From Paraburkholderia dioscoreae (GTDB lineage Bacteria; Pseudomonadota; Gammaproteobacteria; Burkholderiales; Burkholderiaceae): a DNA stretch of 64,000 nucleotides. Under the pieces are notes generated by a model. It was given only the letters and a program-made list of their open reading frames with translations, was not told the DNA's origin and ran no database searches. Of this stretch, positions 61,478-64,000 are shown in pieces. The translations under genes were made by a program, and so were the position numbers. The first letter of the stretch is position 1. Each line of letters opens with the position of its first letter. The stretch lies in NCBI RefSeq assembly GCF_902459535.1, contig NZ_LR699554.1:2666001-2730000 (forward strand). Direction: 5' to 3'.

Positions 61478-63058
61478 ATGAAAGATACCCGATCAAAAAA
61501 GCGGTCAAAAAAAACCGGAGCCGCGACTTTCTTTTACTGCGCGTTCACGCTTCCCGCGTTGACGCTAGCCACGAACGCGTATGCCGATGACAGCGTGACG
61601 GAGCCCACCTCCAGAACGTCTAAAACTCAAACGCTCGCGCAAACGTTGTCGTCCCCCACGCAACATGCTGCGGACTCGTCGGCGGCGCAAAGCAATCCAT
61701 CTGGCAAGCGCCGGGCCGACCAGGGCGGCCAGGTGCGTAACGACCAGCCGGACACCACCAATGCCATCGTCAACGCCGAAGCCACTCAGACCGTCTTACC
61801 GCCAGTACCGCTGTCGGGCCAGGCAGCGAGCAAGGGTTTCATCGCCGACAGCCATCTGAATCTGCAGTTTCGCAACTATGCCGACTACTTCCAGGCACCG
61901 GACACGATCTATCGTCACGCGTGGGTTCAGGGCGTGCAGGCCAACTATGAATCCGGCTACACGCAAGGACCGCTCGGCTTCGGCGTGGACGCCTCGTTGT
62001 TCGGCGCGCTCAAGCTCGACGGCGGCAACGGCGCGGGCAACATGGTGCACGTGGGCAAGGACGGCGGCGGTTCGGAACAACTCGCGTGGGCATATCCCGG
62101 CATGTACGACATCAAGGGGCGCATTTCGGAAACGGTCGTGAAATACGGGTTGCAGATCGTCACCAACCCGTTCCTCGAACCACACGACAATCGCGCGCTG
62201 CCGCCGACTTTTCTCGGCGTCTCGATGGTCAGCAACGATCTCGCGCACACCGAGCTTCAGGCCGGCAGCTTCACCAAGGTCGACGCACGCGGTCACACGA
62301 ACCTGAGCAATCTCACTACTTCGTATGGCGGCACGCGCATCGATCGCCTCACTTATGTGGGCGGCACGTGGCACTACGCGAAGAACGGCGAGATGGCCCT
62401 TTACGTCGATCAGGCCGACGACGTCTGGCGTCAGTACTACGGCTCGGTCGCGCAGTCGTGCGGCGATCCGGCCACGATCAAGTGGAGCGGGCTCGCGAAC
62501 GTCTATTCGACGCACGACACCGGCGCGTCACGTCAGGGGCACATCAACAGCAACGCCTACAGCGTGTCGGTTTCCGCGCAGCATGGCCCGCATGCGCTCC
62601 TGCTCGGTTACCAGCAGGTGCTCGGCGACCAGTTCTTCGACTACGTCAACGAGACCAACGGCATCTACCTGACCAACTCGATGGACGTGGACTACAACGC
62701 GCCGCACGAGCAGTCGCTGCAGTTGCGCTATACGTTCGACGGCAAATACGCCGGCGTGCCGGGACTCAAGGCGATGTTCTGGGGGCAATACGGCTGGGGC
62801 GCGGATGCGTCGGCCGGCGCGGCGGAGAATGCTTCGCCTTCGGCAGCGCTGCATGATCTCTACTGGAAGAACGGCGAGCCGGTGCATGGCCATCACCACG
62901 AGTTCGGCTTCATTCCCAGCTACACGCTGCAAAGCGGACGCTTCAAGGATACGAAGGTCACGTTCATCGCCATGTGGCATAACAGCCAGTACCACTACTC
63001 GGATGGCAACAACATGGAATACCGGCTGGTGGTGAATGTGCCGGTGAAGGTCTTCTAA
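61478..63058 (+). CDS. OprD-family outer-membrane porin with long N-terminal extension
   Basis: A 526-residue outer-membrane porin. The signal peptide ends near residue 36 (ATNAYA) after an unusually basic start (SKKRSKKTG). A polar, Thr/Ser/Gln-rich stretch (about residues 37-115) precedes the barrel, which begins FIADSHLNLQFRNYADYF. Later strands carry OprD-type phrases (RIDRLTYVGGTWHYAKNGEM, LLLGYQQVLGDQFFDYVNET, KAMFWGQYGWG), and the chain ends VKVF. OprD porins admit basic amino acids, small peptides or aromatic acids. Its place after oppF suggests outer-membrane entry for the same peptides. Confidence 0.87.
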   Translation: MKDTRSKKRSKKTGAATFFYCAFTLPALTLATNAYADDSVTEPTSRTSKTQTLAQTLSSPTQHAADSSAAQSNPSGKRRADQGGQVRNDQPDTTNAIVNAEATQTVLPPVPLSGQAASKGFIADSHLNLQFRNYADYFQAPDTIYRHAWVQGVQANYESGYTQGPLGFGVDASLFGALKLDGGNGAGNMVHVGKDGGGSEQLAWAYPGMYDIKGRISETVVKYGLQIVTNPFLEPHDNRALPPTFLGVSMVSNDLAHTELQAGSFTKVDARGHTNLSNLTTSYGGTRIDRLTYVGGTWHYAKNGEMALYVDQADDVWRQYYGSVAQSCGDPATIKWSGLANVYSTHDTGASRQGHINSNAYSVSVSAQHGPHALLLGYQQVLGDQFFDYVNETNGIYLTNSMDVDYNAPHEQSLQLRYTFDGKYAGVPGLKAMFWGQYGWGADASAGAAENASPSAALHDLYWKNGEPVHGHHHEFGFIPSYTLQSGRFKDTKVTFIAMWHNSQYHYSDGNNMEYRLVVNVPVKVF

Positions 63059-63074
63059 GCGGTTGCAAGCGTTC

Positions 63075-63101
63075 GAGGCGGCGCAGTTAGCGCGCCGCCT
63101 C
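63075..63101 (+). terminator. Hairpin terminator after the OprD-like porin
   Basis: A perfect 10-bp GC-rich inverted repeat (63075-63084 with 63092-63101, loop of 7) lies just past the porin stop, before the convergent IclR gene. No long T-run follows on either strand, so it may be weak or shared. Confidence 0.65.
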
Positions 63102-63118
63102 GTTGAGCGCGCCTGCGC

Positions 63119-63997
63119 TTATCCCGTGATCCGTTCGGTGGTCATGGCGCGCGACAAGCCATGCATCGGCCTGCGCAACGCGACATCGAACGGGTTGGTT
63201 TGCGGGCCGATTGCGTCAGCCTGGCGGCGCAGCAATTCGACCACCATCGGCAGACGGTCGTCGCCGAGACGCGCGGCCAGCGTGCCGACGCTCAACGCGG
63301 CGACCGCCACACCGGTGCGATCCAGAATCGGCACCGCGACACCCGCCATGCCGTCGAGCACACCGCTATTGCGCCCCGCATAGCCCAACTGGCGCACGCG
63401 TTCGATCTCGGTGCGCAAATACACCTCGTCGAGCACGCCGTAGCCGCGAATTCGCGGCACGTTGAAACGGATGATCTCCTCACGCTCCGCCTCGGGCAAA
63501 AACGCGAGAATCGCCAGACTGCCCTGCCCGACACCTAAAGCCACGCGCCCGCCTATATCGCCGGTGAACGAACGGATCGGAAACGGCCCTTCGCAGATGT
63601 CGAGGCACACTGCGTCGAAGCTGCTTTTGACGAGTAGAAAGATCGTGTCGCCGAGACTGGCGCACAACCGCAGCAACGCGGGACGGCATAGCGTGCGCAT
63701 GCCGCTCGGGTTGCCGGCCTGCGCCGCGAGCGCGAAAAAATCCACACTCAGCCGGTACAGCTTGGAGCTTTCGTCCTGTTCGACGATACCCTCCGCGATC
63801 AACGCATGCAGGATGCGGTGCACCGTGCCTTGCGTCAATCCGACCGTTTTCGCCAGACGCGTGACACGCCCGCCGTCGGGCTGCGCCTCGGACAATGCGC
63901 GAATCACCGCGAACGCACGTTCCAGCATGCCGGGGCCGGGAGTGCCACCCGGCTCGGCCACGGCGGTGTCGGTATCTCGTTTGGCGGCAACTTTCAT
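63119..63997 (-). CDS. IclR-family regulator
   Basis: A 292-residue regulator. The N-terminal winged helix (about residues 24-80: MLERAFAVIRALSEAQPDGG, TRLAKTVGLTQGTVHRILHA) is followed by an effector-binding domain (TFLLVK-like, SSFDAVCLDICEGPFPIRSF, LGVGQGSLAILAFLP, GRNSGVLDGMAGVAVPILDR). It is convergent with the OprD-like gene. Its target is probably outside the window, upstream of its start near the right edge. The whole gene lies in the window, the start only 3 bases from the end. Confidence 0.9.
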   Translation of the reverse strand: MKVAAKRDTDTAVAEPGGTPGPGMLERAFAVIRALSEAQPDGGRVTRLAKTVGLTQGTVHRILHALIAEGIVEQDESSKLYRLSVDFFALAAQAGNPSGMRTLCRPALLRLCASLGDTIFLLVKSSFDAVCLDICEGPFPIRSFTGDIGGRVALGVGQGSLAILAFLPEAEREEIIRFNVPRIRGYGVLDEVYLRTEIERVRQLGYAGRNSGVLDGMAGVAVPILDRTGVAVAALSVGTLAARLGDDRLPMVVELLRRQADAIGPQTNPFDVALRRPMHGLSRAMTTERITG

Positions 63998-64000
63998 CTT

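Overview
The window is 64 kb of high-GC chromosomal DNA from a betaproteobacterium of the Burkholderiaceae, most likely Paraburkholderia or a close relative. The signs are two QSSVTLYG-type trimeric porins, a DUF4148 secreted protein, a DUF3348-DUF802-OmpA-DUF2894 cassette, H-NS and HU proteins with Lys/Ala-rich histone-H1-like tails, many LysR regulators and a full Anbu cluster. I saw no rRNA, tRNA, CRISPR, transposase, integrase or phage gene. It reads as ordinary vertically inherited chromosome with several poorly studied conserved cassettes. Assignments come from reading the sequence and from knowledge of the families; no database search was run.

Layout. 0-5.6 kb: porin, an orphan six-helix haem-type membrane protein with a small partner, a DUF4148 protein, then a TerB-like / NhaR-like LysR / TerC group and a zinc-ribbon protein. 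5.6-10.1 kb (minus strand): a tightly coupled four-gene cassette. Its two central members have the architecture of an ion-driven stator (MotA/ExbB/ZorA-like channel with a very long coiled-coil tail, plus a MotB/ZorB-like OmpA protein). 10.2-18.4 kb: three LysR regulators, each beside a small redox or signalling gene (NmrA-like reductase, DadA-like oxidase, aldo/keto reductase, GGDEF-EAL protein). 18.4-22.5 kb: an MctP-like monocarboxylate symporter with a DUF3311 subunit, and a cache-domain histidine kinase/NarL-type regulator pair. 22.5-29 kb: a BON-like protein with a probable start frameshift, cardiolipin synthase, a two-domain H-NS protein, a DUF6765 protein, DUF488 and FKBP. 29-32.5 kb: a Lhr-like helicase and PdeM pair. 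32.6-34.3 kb: a secreted Gly/His/Asp repeat protein.

35-45 kb: a BBE flavoprotein, a SYLF lipoprotein, a SulP transporter, a chemoreceptor, a 30-bp minisatellite, a YbaK-like deacylase, a YihY protein with a DUF883-like tail, and a second porin ending at a strong terminator. 45.4-49.8 kb (minus): ATP-grasp, alpha-E, transglutaminase and Anbu, the set expected for a ligation/proteolysis peptide system. 50-54 kb: HU-like protein, MocR regulator, POT peptide transporter. 55-64 kb: XRE-cupin regulator, complete oppABCDF operon, OprD-like porin, IclR regulator. This last block, with the POT carrier, forms a peptide-uptake region.

The best candidates for undescribed biology are the stator-like cassette (5.6-10.1 kb), the Anbu cluster (45.4-49.8 kb), the orphan haem-anchor protein (1.3-2.3 kb) and the GGHGD-repeat protein (32.6-34.3 kb).
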